This document shows positions 7,346-14,369 of a stretch of 14,369 bases of DNA, one piece after another. Numbering within the stretch: position 1 is the stretch's first letter; each line of letters begins with the position of its first letter. The stretch is taken from assembly GCA_025998575.1 (NCBI GenBank), contig BNWD01000018.1, positions 1-14,369 of the forward strand. Direction: 5' to 3'. The position numbers were made by a program, and so were the translations under genes. The notes beneath the pieces were generated by a model that was not told the origin of the DNA, ran no database searches, and was given only the letters and a program-made list of their open reading frames with translations. Origin of the DNA: Alphaproteobacteria bacterium. GTDB taxonomy: Bacteria > Pseudomonadota > Alphaproteobacteria > RUG11792.

Positions 7346-7732
7346 ATGGAAAGCATTCGTAAACATATATTAAAGATAGAGTCGGAAACAGGTGATAGTG
7401 TGTTTTTGGAAAACGCAACCCAGGAACTTGAGTTAGTTGATAGCTCTAAGTTAAGAAGGAATCTGGACTTTAATATGATTATAGATAAAAATAGAAAGAA
7501 TAAATATAAAACTATAATAGAAGCAGCAGATATACCAAATAATATTATGAGAGTTGGTGAGGTGTTTACTATCTATTCGATAACAAAAGTGCGTCAGAAA
7601 GAAAAACCTCAGGAAATGACAAACGATTACCCAGAGGTTTGTCCTGTATTCAAGATGATATTAACTGGCTATAAATACAAAGCCTCAACTAATAATAACC
7701 ACTCCTTGCACCTAGAATTCGAGGAACCATAG
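7346..7732 (+). CDS. Hypothetical 128-residue soluble protein
   Basis: I do not recognise the family. The expression signals are clear: a 17-nt-spaced promoter (7268-7296) and AGAAAGGA with 8-nt spacing before ATG 7346, ending in TAG. The protein is charged and soluble, without signal peptide or membrane segment. The N-terminal half is Lys/Glu/Asp/Asn rich. The C-terminal half has alternating hydrophobic stretches (VGEVFTIYSITKV, CPVFKMILTGYKY, SLHLEFEE) that suggest a small beta-rich domain. It stands alone between brnQ and a long spacer, so context gives no function. Good signals and low GC fit either a fast-evolving lineage-specific gene or a host-interaction protein without a classical signal; the latter is speculation. 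Confidence 0.7.
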   Translation: MESIRKHILKIESETGDSVFLENATQELELVDSSKLRRNLDFNMIIDKNRKNKYKTIIEAADIPNNIMRVGEVFTIYSITKVRQKEKPQEMTNDYPEVCPVFKMILTGYKYKASTNNNHSLHLEFEEP

Positions 7733-8204
7733 CGTTTGCCGATGTATATTGTAAATATTTATATTAGCTAAGACGTTGTATTGTTCTGTTTTTACTCAAT
7801 ATATAATTGCAAATCTCTGCATTATCAATGTTCAAAATTCTACTAATGATTGTAAAGGAAAAATGGATATGGCTAGGCTGACGTTATAACTGTGACTACG
7901 GCGATTAATAAACTTATTGTTTGAAAAAAGAGTAAAAAACTTTAATCGTTGACGCAGATAACATATTATCTGGAATTCGAAGCATAGTGTTTTGCGTCAC
8001 TTCGAAGACTTATGCTTTGTATAAAAGCATATATTTATTAGTTAAACAACGAGAACACGTAATTTATCTTGTTAGCAAAACTCCAATCATATTTAGAATA
8101 TTTTGCATATCTTTTGCTCAAACTTGCTTATTCATTTTTGCGCAGAAACGAAAGTACTAATTTATAACAGCTTGCATTGTTAATTTCAGTGATTTGTGAA
8201 ATTA
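7733..8204. other. Long spacer with a cluster of alternative hairpins at 7955-8030
   Basis: No gene is seen. Bases 7955-7972 form CAGATAA-cata-TTATCTG. TTCGAAG (7976-7982) can pair with CTTCGAA (8000-8006). AAGCATA (7980-7986) can pair with TATGCTT (8011-8017), and ATGCTTT (8012-8018) can instead pair with AAAGCAT (8024-8030). The last two are mutually exclusive, as in an attenuator or riboregulator, but there is no T run and no ORF directly after. ATGCAGAGATTTGCAATT, read on the minus strand near 7810-7830, resembles the minus-strand motif at 4174-4200. Confidence 0.4.
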
Positions 8205-8232
8205 TTGCTTTACTTCTTGGTTAGAGTATAGT
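8205..8232 (+). promoter_or_regulatory. Promoter of the secreted-protein pseudogene
   Basis: TTGCTT (8205-8210) and TATAGT (8227-8232) are 16 nt apart and lie 37 nt before the ATG at 8269. AAGAGG (8255-8260) is a fair Shine-Dalgarno. The signals look usable although the gene is broken. Confidence 0.5.
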
Positions 8233-8268
8233 ATCTTTATAGAGATGTTATTTTAAGAGGCAAGAGTT

Positions 8269-8662
8269 ATGTTAAATTTTAAGAAAATTTGTTTAATTGC
8301 GTTGTGCTGTGGGTGTGTTGTTGGTCCGCAATTCCAGGCGGCAAATGCCAGTCAGTGGGTTTTTAATGCCAGTCTGGGGAATTTTTCTAACATAGATTGT
8401 GCTTTCTAAGGCTAAAGAATTTGCCGCATATTCTGGGGTGCCGCAAGCTGAAATACAGCAGATAAAGAAAGTAACTAAGTGGGAACGTAGTCTCTAAATC
8501 ATGGACTGAAGGAGCAAATTCTAATGTTTTTGTGTGGAGATAAAGTTATAAAAGTCGCAGACGAAGGAAGAGTTAGATAAATGGGATGCTTTTAACATTT
8601 TGAAAGACTTTATAATCAACACATAATGTAACACTGAATCTTTCAAAGATTTCATAGAATAA
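8269..8662 (+). pseudogene. Frameshifted gene for a small secreted protein
   Basis: ATG 8269 opens a 46-codon frame with a classical signal peptide: basic FKK, the hydrophobic core ICLIALCCGCVVG, and a likely cleavage after FQAANA. It stops at 8407-8409. Coding-like sequence then continues in other frames: LSKAKEFAAYSGVPQAEIQQ and IKKVTKWERSL up to about 8499, then KEQILMFLCGDKVIKVADE, then EELDKWDAFNILKDFIINT, a TAA, and finally CNTESFKDFIE, ending in TAA 8660-8662 right at an intrinsic terminator. The original was probably an exported, mostly helical protein of about 130 residues with no recognised domain. The intact promoter and terminator suggest recent inactivation, with at least three frame changes and one internal stop. 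It converges on the damaged gene at 8782-9539. Confidence 0.65.
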
Positions 8663-8695
8663 TTGCCCAAAAATATTTCGAGCAATTATTTTTTT
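8658..8695 (+). terminator. Intrinsic terminator
   Basis: AATAATTGC (8658-8666) pairs perfectly with GCAATTATT (8682-8690) around a 15-nt loop, followed by a run of seven T ending at 8695. The stem overlaps the last codons of the pseudogene at 8269-8662, marking the original 3' end of that gene. Confidence 0.65.
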
Positions 8696-8781
8696 CAGTG
8701 AAAACAAATTTTCATTTTTTTGTCTTATAGATATGGCCTTAAACAGGACAGTACATCGTTACTAAGAAGAGAAAGAATTAT

Positions 8782-9539
8782 CTAGATAGTTTCTACATTG
8801 CCAGCTCTGGTAAAAAACTTCATTTGTTTCAGAATTGCATCAGCGGCTGGACTACAAAATGCATACAAGTACCCCCATATAAAGGCCTCGTGCAAATCTA
8901 TCACCATCGCCACCAATAAGCGTATCAAAAAGCGAGTGGAGTTTTTCTAGTTCGAACCAATATCCACTCTCATAAATCCTCTTGTACGTAGAAGAAATCA
9001 CCTTACAATGTTTGCCATCCTCCAAATCGTTTTGAATTTGCTCGCCAAAACAACTCGTAAGGTGCGACAGATCGCCTTTTAGAGCGGACAAGGACAGCGC
9101 ACCCAAACGAGATAAAACGTCCTCTGCAGCAGATGGACCATGCTCCTTCTGAAAGCGGAGCAAAAAATAGTCAAGAGAACGTCGAAAATCCTGCCATTCT
9201 GTGTTAGAAAGCCGCAGGATACGTTGAGTATTATATAATAAATTACGATTTCTATACTCGTCCCTATCTGTAATATTAAGCAAAGTTTGTAACGGTTTAG
9301 CATGCTTAAACCATTCAGCAAATTCATCCACATTAATTGCTTCTTCAGAAACCAGAAGAGTTGTGTTCTCGTCGTTGCCATAAGTTGGATATTCCATCAC
9401 AATATCACCAGTTAGAAGCGACTTTGGAGTCGCCAGTTTAATACGCGCTCCTTGTGTTGCCTGAACTACAGCGCAATTTAACAATAATGACACGCCAACA
9501 GCCGAGGTTAACAAAACATTCTTTAAAATTTTTTTTCAT
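8782..9539 (-). pseudogene. Secreted protein gene with two homopolymer frameshifts (A8 and G5)
   Basis: The start is ATG 9539-9537, preceded by AGGAGGAG (9555-9548) at 8-nt spacing. Read directly, translation stops after 33 codons. Dropping one base from the A8 run (9536-9529) gives MKKILKNVLLTSAVGVSLLL then NCAVVQA, an ideal signal peptide, continuing in the open frame 9514-8852. Dropping one base from the G5 run (8876-8872) replaces the end VLVCIL by YLYAFCSPAADAILKQMKFF and a tail ending NVETI at stop 8784-8782. The repaired product has about 251 residues: an exported, mainly helical protein with several Cys and Trp and no domain I recognise. Without repair only a non-canonical TTG at 9514, with no RBS, could start it. 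It may be a phase-variable gene, a slippage-dependent gene, a fresh pseudogene or a sequence error. Confidence 0.75.
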
Positions 9540-9556
9540 ATTCAGAACTCCTCCTA

Positions 9557-9594
9557 AAATAATGCATTACCATCCAAATAATGCATTACCATCC
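9557..9594 (-). repeat. Perfect 19-bp tandem duplication with TAATGCATTA palindromes, leader of the secreted-protein gene
   Basis: AAATAATGCATTACCATCC occurs twice without a gap (9557-9575 and 9576-9594). Each copy contains the perfect 10-bp palindrome TAATGCATTA, so two dyads sit 19 bp apart, near two helical turns. They lie between the likely -10 (9602-9607) and the Shine-Dalgarno of the minus-strand gene, where a bound dimeric repressor would block transcription. Confidence 0.8.
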
Positions 9595-9601
9595 CCCGCC
9601 A

Positions 9602-9636
9602 ATTATAGAATAACATAAACTTTCAAATAAAGTCAA
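9602..9636 (-). promoter_or_regulatory. Probable promoter of the minus-strand secreted-protein gene
   Basis: Minus-strand TATAAT (9607-9602) is a consensus -10. TTGACT (9636-9631) lies upstream, but at a 23-nt spacing that is too long for a normal -35, so the true -35 may be poor and the promoter weak or activator dependent. Transcription would begin just before the duplicated palindromes. Confidence 0.4.
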
Positions 9637-9769
9637 TATTTCTATTGCATATAGGCTGTAAATGTTAAGCGTTTTAGCTAAATATCTTTAAATAAAGCAT
9701 AAATGATATGAGTTAGGTAATCCACTATATGGGCGGACCTTTACCATAAAATCATTACTGTGAATTTAT

Positions 9770-9904
9770 TGTAAAACTTGGCAAGCGGCGGCCTTGCTGG
9801 CGAATGCCAGCTGCGGGCTTCGCAGAGCCGCTGTCAGCTTTTTAAAAAGCTGACCAGGCCGCCGTTTGCCAATTTGTCAAACTCAAGCAAAGCTTGAGTT
9901 TGAC
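9770..9904 (+). repeat. Structured GC-rich interspersed repeat, copy 2 (complete)
   Basis: This is the complete copy of the element seen inverted at 1-136. The outer stem 9778-9794 pairs with 9856-9872 (17 bp, one mismatch). Inside are GCTGGC-gaat-GCCAGC (9796-9811), GCGGGCT/AGCCGC (9813-9831, one bulged C), and a perfect 22-bp palindrome GTCAGCTTTTT/AAAAAGCTGAC (9833-9854). Outside the outer stem is one more hairpin with a perfect 13-bp stem and 3-nt loop (9876-9888 with 9892-9904). Nearly every base is in a stem. It sits between the pnp 3' end and the upstream region of the secreted-protein gene, not inside a reading frame. It resembles REP/BIME or MITE elements in design; no known family is recognised. 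Confidence 0.88.
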
Positions 9905-10100
9905 TCTCGTTATTATAATGGAGCTAAGCCTGTTACTTGCTGTCGTGATGAATAGTTGATATACCACTGGAACAACGAGATAATATAGCTATCTATAATG
10001 ATAAAATTATGGATAAATATGACTGAACCTTTTCTGATTTTCTTCTTGAGTTAAACTCTGTAGATTGCGGCAGAGTGCTTTATCAATTGACGTTTTCAAG

Positions 10101-10141
10101 CACAATTATCAGGAAAGCAGGTGCGTGCCTTCCTGATTGTG
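10101..10141 (-). terminator. Hairpin just past pnp, probable transcript end
   Basis: CACAAT (10101-10106) and CAGGAAaGCA (10110-10119) pair with TGCcTTCCTGATTGTG (10126-10141), a 16-bp stem with a 3-nt bulge, starting 11 nt after the pnp stop. No T run follows on the minus strand, so it may act as an RNA-stabilising 3' structure or a terminator needing help. The adjoining spacer 9905-10100 shows no gene. Confidence 0.5.
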
Positions 10142-10151
10142 TAGTAAAAAG

Positions 10152-12218
10152 TTAGACGTTTTTCATAGTCAACTTTATTCTTCCTTTATCGTCGATATCC
10201 AAAACCTTGACTTTCACAGTTTGTCCGACTTTCAAGACGTCTGAAACTGAGTTTATTCTGCTTGTCGAGATGTTGCTTATATGGACGAGGCCTTCCCTAT
10301 TTCCTATCGAGACAAATGCGCCAAAGTCAGTTATTTTGACGACTGAGCCTGAGAAAGCATCACCGATATTAGGCAAGCAGCAGATGCCTTTTATCGCGTT
10401 CACAGCTTGCTCCATCAGTTCTTTGTTGGCCGAGAAAATCGAAACATTGCCGTTATCATCTATGTCAATTTTCGCTTTCGTGTTCTCGCAGATCTCCTTG
10501 ATATTCTTTCCGCCCGGGCCTATTAAGTCGCGTATTTTATCTTTAGCAATCGATATAATCTCGATTCTCGGAGCATTCTCATTGATATCGCCTCGAGCTG
10601 TTGCAATTGTTTTGTTCATGATATCCAAAATATGCAGTCTACCAGTTTTAGCTTGCTCGAGAGCGGTTTCGATAATGTCACGATTGATGCTAGTTATCTT
10701 AATATCCATCTGGAGAGCGGTTATTCCGCGCTCAGTTCCGGTGACCTTGAAATCCATGTCGCCCAGGTGATCTTCGTCGCCCATGATGTCGGAAAGGACA
10801 AGGCAATCGTTTCCCTCCTTGATCAATCCCATAGCGATTCCAGCGACAGCAGATTTTAGCGGAATGCCAGCAGCCATCATGGCCAAAGATGATCCGCAGA
10901 CAGTAGCCATTGATGAAGATCCATTGGATTCCAAAACGTCAGAGACGAGCCTAACTGTGTATTGGAAGTCTTTTTGTTCTGGCAAAACGGCCTTCAGAGC
11001 TCGTCTAGCCAATTTGCCATGGCCAATTTCCCTTCTGCCAGGAGCGCCAAGTCTTCCAGTTTCGCCAACAGAAAATGGAGGAAAATTATAGTGCAGCAAG
11101 AATCTCTCGCGGCGTTCACCGACAATATCGTCAACAATCTGCTCATCGAATCCGGATCCAAGAGTAGCCACGACAAGCGCTTGAGTTTCCCCACGAGTGA
11201 ACAGAGCGCTCCCATGAACTGTTGGCAAAACGTCAATATCACATGTAATATTGCGAATCTGAGGCAAGGCCCTGCCGTCAATCCTCTTCTTCGTGGTAAC
11301 AAGCGTAGTCCTCATGATTTTCGCAACCAACTCTTCAAACAGCGTCTCGAGAATAACGGCATCTTGCTCAGCGTCAAGCTCTGCGCACACATCGTGTTTC
11401 GCCAAATCCAGAGCGCTTTTCCGCTCCAATTTTTCTGAAATATTGAGAGCCGCCTTTATTTTATCCGTTGCTAATTTTTCAATTTTTTTGAAAACATCTG
11501 CGTATTTTTCACTAAAAGAAACAACTTCTATTTTCGGCTTGTTCACATTTTTCTTGAACTCTTCAATCATTTCTAAAACAGGTTGAAATGACTTGAATCC
11601 AAACATCACAGCTTCTAGCATAACTTCCTCAGAGAGCTCGTTCGCCTCTGATTCCACCATCAAAATCCCATCCTTAGTTCCGGCGACAGTCAGTTTTAAA
11701 TCGCTGTTTTGCAGCTCGGTGTCGTTCATGACAAAGCCAGATTTTTTTGTATAGCCAACGGAGCATCCGGCAATCGGCCCGAGAAACGGAACGCCTGATA
11801 TGCTAAGAGCGGCAGACGCACCAATCATAGCCGCTATTTCCGGCAAACATTTAGTGTCATAACTCAAAACAGAGCAGATAACCTGGACTTCATTCAAAAA
11901 CCCATCAGGAAACAATGGACGAATCGGACGGTCAATCAGGCGAGAGATCAAAACTTCACGCTCTGAAGGCTTTCCTTCCCTTTTGACAAAGCCCCCGGGA
12001 ATGCGCCCAGCAGCGTATAACTTCTCTTGATAATTGACGGTCAGCGGGAAAAAGCTAGCATCGGAGGCGATTTCCTTTTCGAAAACGACCGTGCACAAAA
12101 CCACTGTCTCGCCGTATTTGACGAGAACCGAGCCGTCGGCCTGCCGCGCCATCTTCCCAGTTTCTATTGTTAAATCCTTCCCGCCCCACTTCATCTTCTC
12201 AGATATAATCGAAAACAC
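10152..12218 (-). CDS. pnp: Polynucleotide phosphorylase (3'-5' exoribonuclease)
   Basis: PNPase phosphorolytically degrades RNA 3'-5' and acts in mRNA turnover as a trimer, usually in the degradosome. At 688 residues it is near the usual 700 and has all domains in order: RNase PH 1 (about 13-145), the helical linker (about 240-310), RNase PH 2 (about 312-540), KH with IGPGG at 566-570, and S1 from about 618 to the end. The phosphate/RNA-contact stretch SNGSSSMATVCG (431-442) and catalytic block GDEDHLGDMDFK (480-491) are intact; D483, D489 and K491 match the metal/catalytic set known from E. coli. The start is GTG 12218-12216, with AAGGA 9 nt upstream. The usual rpsO neighbour is missing; degenerate DNA lies upstream. 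Function is secure. Confidence 0.97.
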   Translation of the reverse strand: MFSIISEKMKWGGKDLTIETGKMARQADGSVLVKYGETVVLCTVVFEKEIASDASFFPLTVNYQEKLYAAGRIPGGFVKREGKPSEREVLISRLIDRPIRPLFPDGFLNEVQVICSVLSYDTKCLPEIAAMIGASAALSISGVPFLGPIAGCSVGYTKKSGFVMNDTELQNSDLKLTVAGTKDGILMVESEANELSEEVMLEAVMFGFKSFQPVLEMIEEFKKNVNKPKIEVVSFSEKYADVFKKIEKLATDKIKAALNISEKLERKSALDLAKHDVCAELDAEQDAVILETLFEELVAKIMRTTLVTTKKRIDGRALPQIRNITCDIDVLPTVHGSALFTRGETQALVVATLGSGFDEQIVDDIVGERRERFLLHYNFPPFSVGETGRLGAPGRREIGHGKLARRALKAVLPEQKDFQYTVRLVSDVLESNGSSSMATVCGSSLAMMAAGIPLKSAVAGIAMGLIKEGNDCLVLSDIMGDEDHLGDMDFKVTGTERGITALQMDIKITSINRDIIETALEQAKTGRLHILDIMNKTIATARGDINENAPRIEIISIAKDKIRDLIGPGGKNIKEICENTKAKIDIDDNGNVSIFSANKELMEQAVNAIKGICCLPNIGDAFSGSVVKITDFGAFVSIGNREGLVHISNISTSRINSVSDVLKVGQTVKVKVLDIDDKGRIKLTMKNV

Positions 12219-12276
12219 TAATAAAATCCTTTCTAAAATTTATTTTAATTCTTAAAAAACAACAAAGCATACTTTT

Positions 12277-12282
12277 ATTATA
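12277..12282 (-). promoter_or_regulatory. Possible -10 of pnp
   Basis: Minus-strand TATAAT lies 59 bp before the pnp GTG, which would give a leader of roughly 50 nt. No good -35 is found 16-18 nt upstream. In this base composition the hexamer could be chance, but pnp needs its own promoter because no gene precedes it. Confidence 0.3.
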
Positions 12283-13145
12283 AAGGTATTTTCGAGAAAT
12301 GATACTGCGCATTTCACTCCGATCTTTCTAAGAGAGCGAAAAATTATCCTGCGATGTAAAAATTGAGTCTGTGATGTGAATTTTATAACAAAAAACGAAA
12401 AATTGTTGCAAGTTAACTATTAGCGCGAAAGTAGTTGGAGGTAAAAAGCAATGCAAATACTACGAAGCCGCACAAAGTGTGACATTTGTATCGAAATCAC
12501 TATAAATGGTCTTGCTGGAATAAGCAATTGATATTTCATTAAAGAGAAAATACGCATAATTTCGGTAATGAATATTGTGTAAGCGAATCAGTAGTGACGG
12601 AAAAAGCCCATTAATAGTTGAAAATATATTGATGTTATTGAATGAAAGTTTTCTTCGCGATTTATTTTAAGATGAAGCTGGTTATGCCACGTCGAGAGAG
12701 ATTGCAAGAATTAGCGAATAAATTTGCAACATTGAAGAAATGGATTCTTTGCGATAAGTTAATACTTCTAAGTTGAAAATTACCCCAGCAAAATCTATAA
12801 TATCAGAAAATAAGTAAAAATAACATCGCAAACATTTTTTTCAAATTATTTTGTAAATATTTAAAACACCAAATAAATATAATGGATAATTTATTTCGTC
12901 AATTCCATATATCAAAAGTGTAAAAATAGCCAAACTTTCAGCTTGTTTCCTTTTTTGCAATGCTAATATCCAGTTCTTGCAAGATTAGGTTTGGCAAATA
13001 CCAGGTTTATTATTCCATACCAAAATAGAATATTTATGTGCAATTTTTTAGTAAAATACTTCACTTTATAGAATAGGAAAATGTTGCAATATATTATAAG
13101 AAATAATTTTATTTTACTAAGAAAAGTATTTATTCGTAAGAGAAT
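12283..13145. other. Spacer upstream of pnp with degenerate coding scraps
   Basis: No intact gene is present. ATG 12451, preceded by GGAGG at 9 nt, opens a 26-codon frame (MQILRSRTKCDICIEITING, then LAGISN) to TGA 12531; the RBS is good but the product tiny. At 12595-12765 one plus frame reads SDGKSPLIVENILMLLNESF, LRDLF, stop, DEAGYATSREIARISE, stop, ICNIEEMDSLR. Its helical, protein-like composition, broken by TAA codons, suggests a dead gene, perhaps with a helix-turn-helix-like SREIARIS segment. A competing 44-codon ATG frame (12642-12776) has no RBS. The rest (12780-13145) is AT-rich with nothing recognised. Confidence 0.4.
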
Positions 13146-14021
13146 ATGGAAACAGCGAAGAAATATTTTACTTGTGCAGCAAAGAAAGGATCGTCAGATG
13201 AGCAGTGGCTCAAAGTAGCAATTTTAGCATTACACTATTCTGGAATTTCTAATTAAAGGCAAAGGCGAAACGCGATTTTGTTTTTCTAAATTATATAATG
13301 CTGAGTCTCTTGCAAGCGCTTTGATTTTTCCTTTACCTATCGAAATTATACACGCAGCTGTCGAGCATTCTATTGATCAAAATGTTTAGTCAAGAATTTG
13401 CTTGCACCGCGCTTGAATTATTAAATATTGCAAAGATTATTGTTAATTCTGAACTTTCGCGTAGTAATTCTGTGCGCTATCAAATTGATATAATCATTGG
13501 AAGAGCTATTATTTAATGTGTTCGTTTGATCAGGAGATTGCTACGTCACAACCGAATATGACAACTGATTTTTTCAATATTCTTAAAACTCATAAATTTG
13601 AATTAAACGCTCAAGTTATCACTCATTGTGATTACATAGAAAAATTTGCAGCTGCGAAAGACAACAATGAGCGAAAAGTCGCTTTTCAGCTGTTAAATGA
13701 GTTGTACAACTTATTGTCTCAGGGGAATAATCGCCAAGATTTTCTTGAGTCCATACGCTGCCTTATAACATTTTCTTCATGACTTATCGCATCAGATAAA
13801 AATATTAACTTTGCAATCTTGCTTCCTAATATTTAGAAGAAGAGATTAAAAATGCACAGCAACGCGCATAATTGTTTCCAAAAGATTGCATATAGTACGA
13901 GCAAAGTATCAATTCGACAACCTTCAAATAAAGTTGGCAACTCTATAGAAATAATAAAAACAAAATAACTCCTATCACAGAAACAGAACTAAATAAGATT
14001 CACGCGCTTTTAAGAAAATAA
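13146..14021 (+). pseudogene. Multiply frameshifted gene, Sel1/TPR-like beginning
   Basis: Successive plus-strand fragments with good protein composition follow each other in changing frames. 13146-13256 reads METAKKYFTCAAKKGSSDEQ then WLKVAILALHYSGISN. After it come KGETRFCFSKLYNAESLASA with LIFPLPIEIIHAAVEHS, and SQEFACTALELLNIAKIIVN. An 88-codon frame at 13516-13782 includes DYIEKFAAAKDNNERKVAFQ and LLNELYNLLSQGNN. Beyond 13782, scraps YLEEEIKNAQQRA and NKITPITETELNKIHALLRK run to TAA 14021. The opening AKKYF..AAKKGSSD resembles a Sel1-type solenoid repeat; the rest is helical and unassigned. It was probably one protein of about 210-290 residues. The 88-codon piece starts at an ATG without an RBS, so I treat it as part of the wreck. 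Confidence 0.6.
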
Positions 14022-14071
14022 TTTTAGAAAACGCTGCATTAACAACATTACTTTATTTAAATTTAAGTATT

Positions 14072-14369
14072 TTGGAGAAGATTTTCACGAATAGAAAAAT
14101 ATTGTTATGTCTGTTGATTTGTTTAGTTGGCGCTTATCAGTGTTTCGCAACTGACAATTGGCTGCAACAATCAAGCGACTTTGGCACACAACACATTGAG
14201 GAAATTTGTGTTGGCTTTAAATCCGCTTGTGTATTACTTAAAAAAATCGAAGTAAGTATATTTTCTGTATATTCTATTTGCTTCACTAATGCTTTTCCCT
14301 AAGCAATCATTCTTAACATATAATCCGCCGTTCAGCAATGCAGCCCGCCATAAGAGTGCAGCCGAAGAT
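14072..14369 (+). pseudogene. Partial, probably frameshifted exported protein running off the window
   Basis: The frame from 14072 encodes basic TNRK, the hydrophobic core ILLCLLICLVGAYQCFA (likely signal peptide, cleavage near CFA), then TDNWLQQSSDFGTQHIEEIC. It stops at TAA 14300-14302. Its only in-frame initiator is TTG 14072, which overlaps the sole Shine-Dalgarno-like GGAG (14075-14078), so the true start may be lost or non-canonical. A second plus frame is open from 14256 to the window end and reads YFLYILFASLMLFP then KQSFLTYNPPFSNAARHKSA, a membrane segment and soluble tail. This suggests one gene with a frameshift near 14256-14270. The family is not recognised. Its completeness cannot be judged because the window ends. 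Confidence 0.4.

Noticed and set aside
9557..9594. Possible CRISPR or minisatellite from the tandem 19-bp units
   Set aside because: Only two adjacent copies with no spacers; no cas genes are in the window.
9902..9922. TTGACT followed by TATAAT at the right edge of repeat copy 2 as an outward promoter
   Set aside because: The two hexamers are only about 8 nt apart, far from the 16-18 nt needed.
9970..10060. AT-rich stretch downstream of the repeat copy 2 considered as an RNA gene or origin
   Set aside because: No DnaA-box cluster, no tRNA/rRNA signature and no stable fold by eye.
10207..12255. Several plus-strand open frames opposite pnp
   Set aside because: They are shadows of pnp codon structure; none has an RBS or domain, and pnp on the other strand is certain.

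Overview
This AT-rich, gene-poor window looks like part of a reducing genome from a host-associated bacterium. Intact reading frames cover about 6.3 of 14.4 kb (about 44%). The rest is AT-rich spacer, diverged repeats and genes broken by frameshifts. The polynucleotide phosphorylase, the Cache-HAMP-class III cyclase ending in a W-D-G tail and the BrnQ-type carrier fit an alphaproteobacterium, perhaps an intracellular Holosporales/Rickettsiales-like one. That placement is inference; no 16S rRNA or other decisive marker is present.

Layout. Bases 1-136 are a GC-rich structured repeat cut by the window edge; a second, inverted copy lies at 9770-9904. Bases 299-2983 (+) hold an unrecognised 179-residue ORF and a 714-residue membrane class III nucleotidyl cyclase, in the same frame and separated by a single TGA. 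Bases 2984-5900 contain no intact gene. They carry two diverged direct-repeat units (cores 4421-4594 and 5474-5643) and an inverted pair of fragments (3876-3972 and 5182-5277) whose broken translations look faintly ankyrin-like. Bases 5902-7163 (+) hold a strong promoter, tRNA-Arg(UCU), and a BrnQ-like amino-acid carrier starting 24 nt after the tRNA CCA end. Bases 7268-7732 hold a well-supported promoter, RBS and 128-residue orphan protein.

Bases 8205-9607 hold two convergent damaged genes for secreted proteins. The plus-strand one (8269-8662) has several frameshifts but keeps a promoter and a terminator. The minus-strand one (9539-8782) has a perfect RBS and becomes a complete signal-peptide protein if one base is dropped from each of two homopolymers (A8 and G5). 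Its leader carries two tandem copies of a 19-bp unit, each with the palindrome TAATGCATTA. Bases 10101-12282 (-) hold pnp with a terminal hairpin and no rpsO beside it. Bases 12300-14369 hold decayed coding sequence, including one pseudogene of about 640-880 bp and a partial exported protein running off the window.

The intact genes (a sensory cyclase, an amino-acid importer with its tRNA, RNA turnover) are housekeeping or sensing functions of a bacterium living on host nutrients. The damaged genes are mostly secreted or repeat-like proteins, the class usually lost or diversified fastest in host-associated bacteria. The most distinctive items are the cloverleaf-like repeat and the exported gene whose frame depends on two homopolymers.
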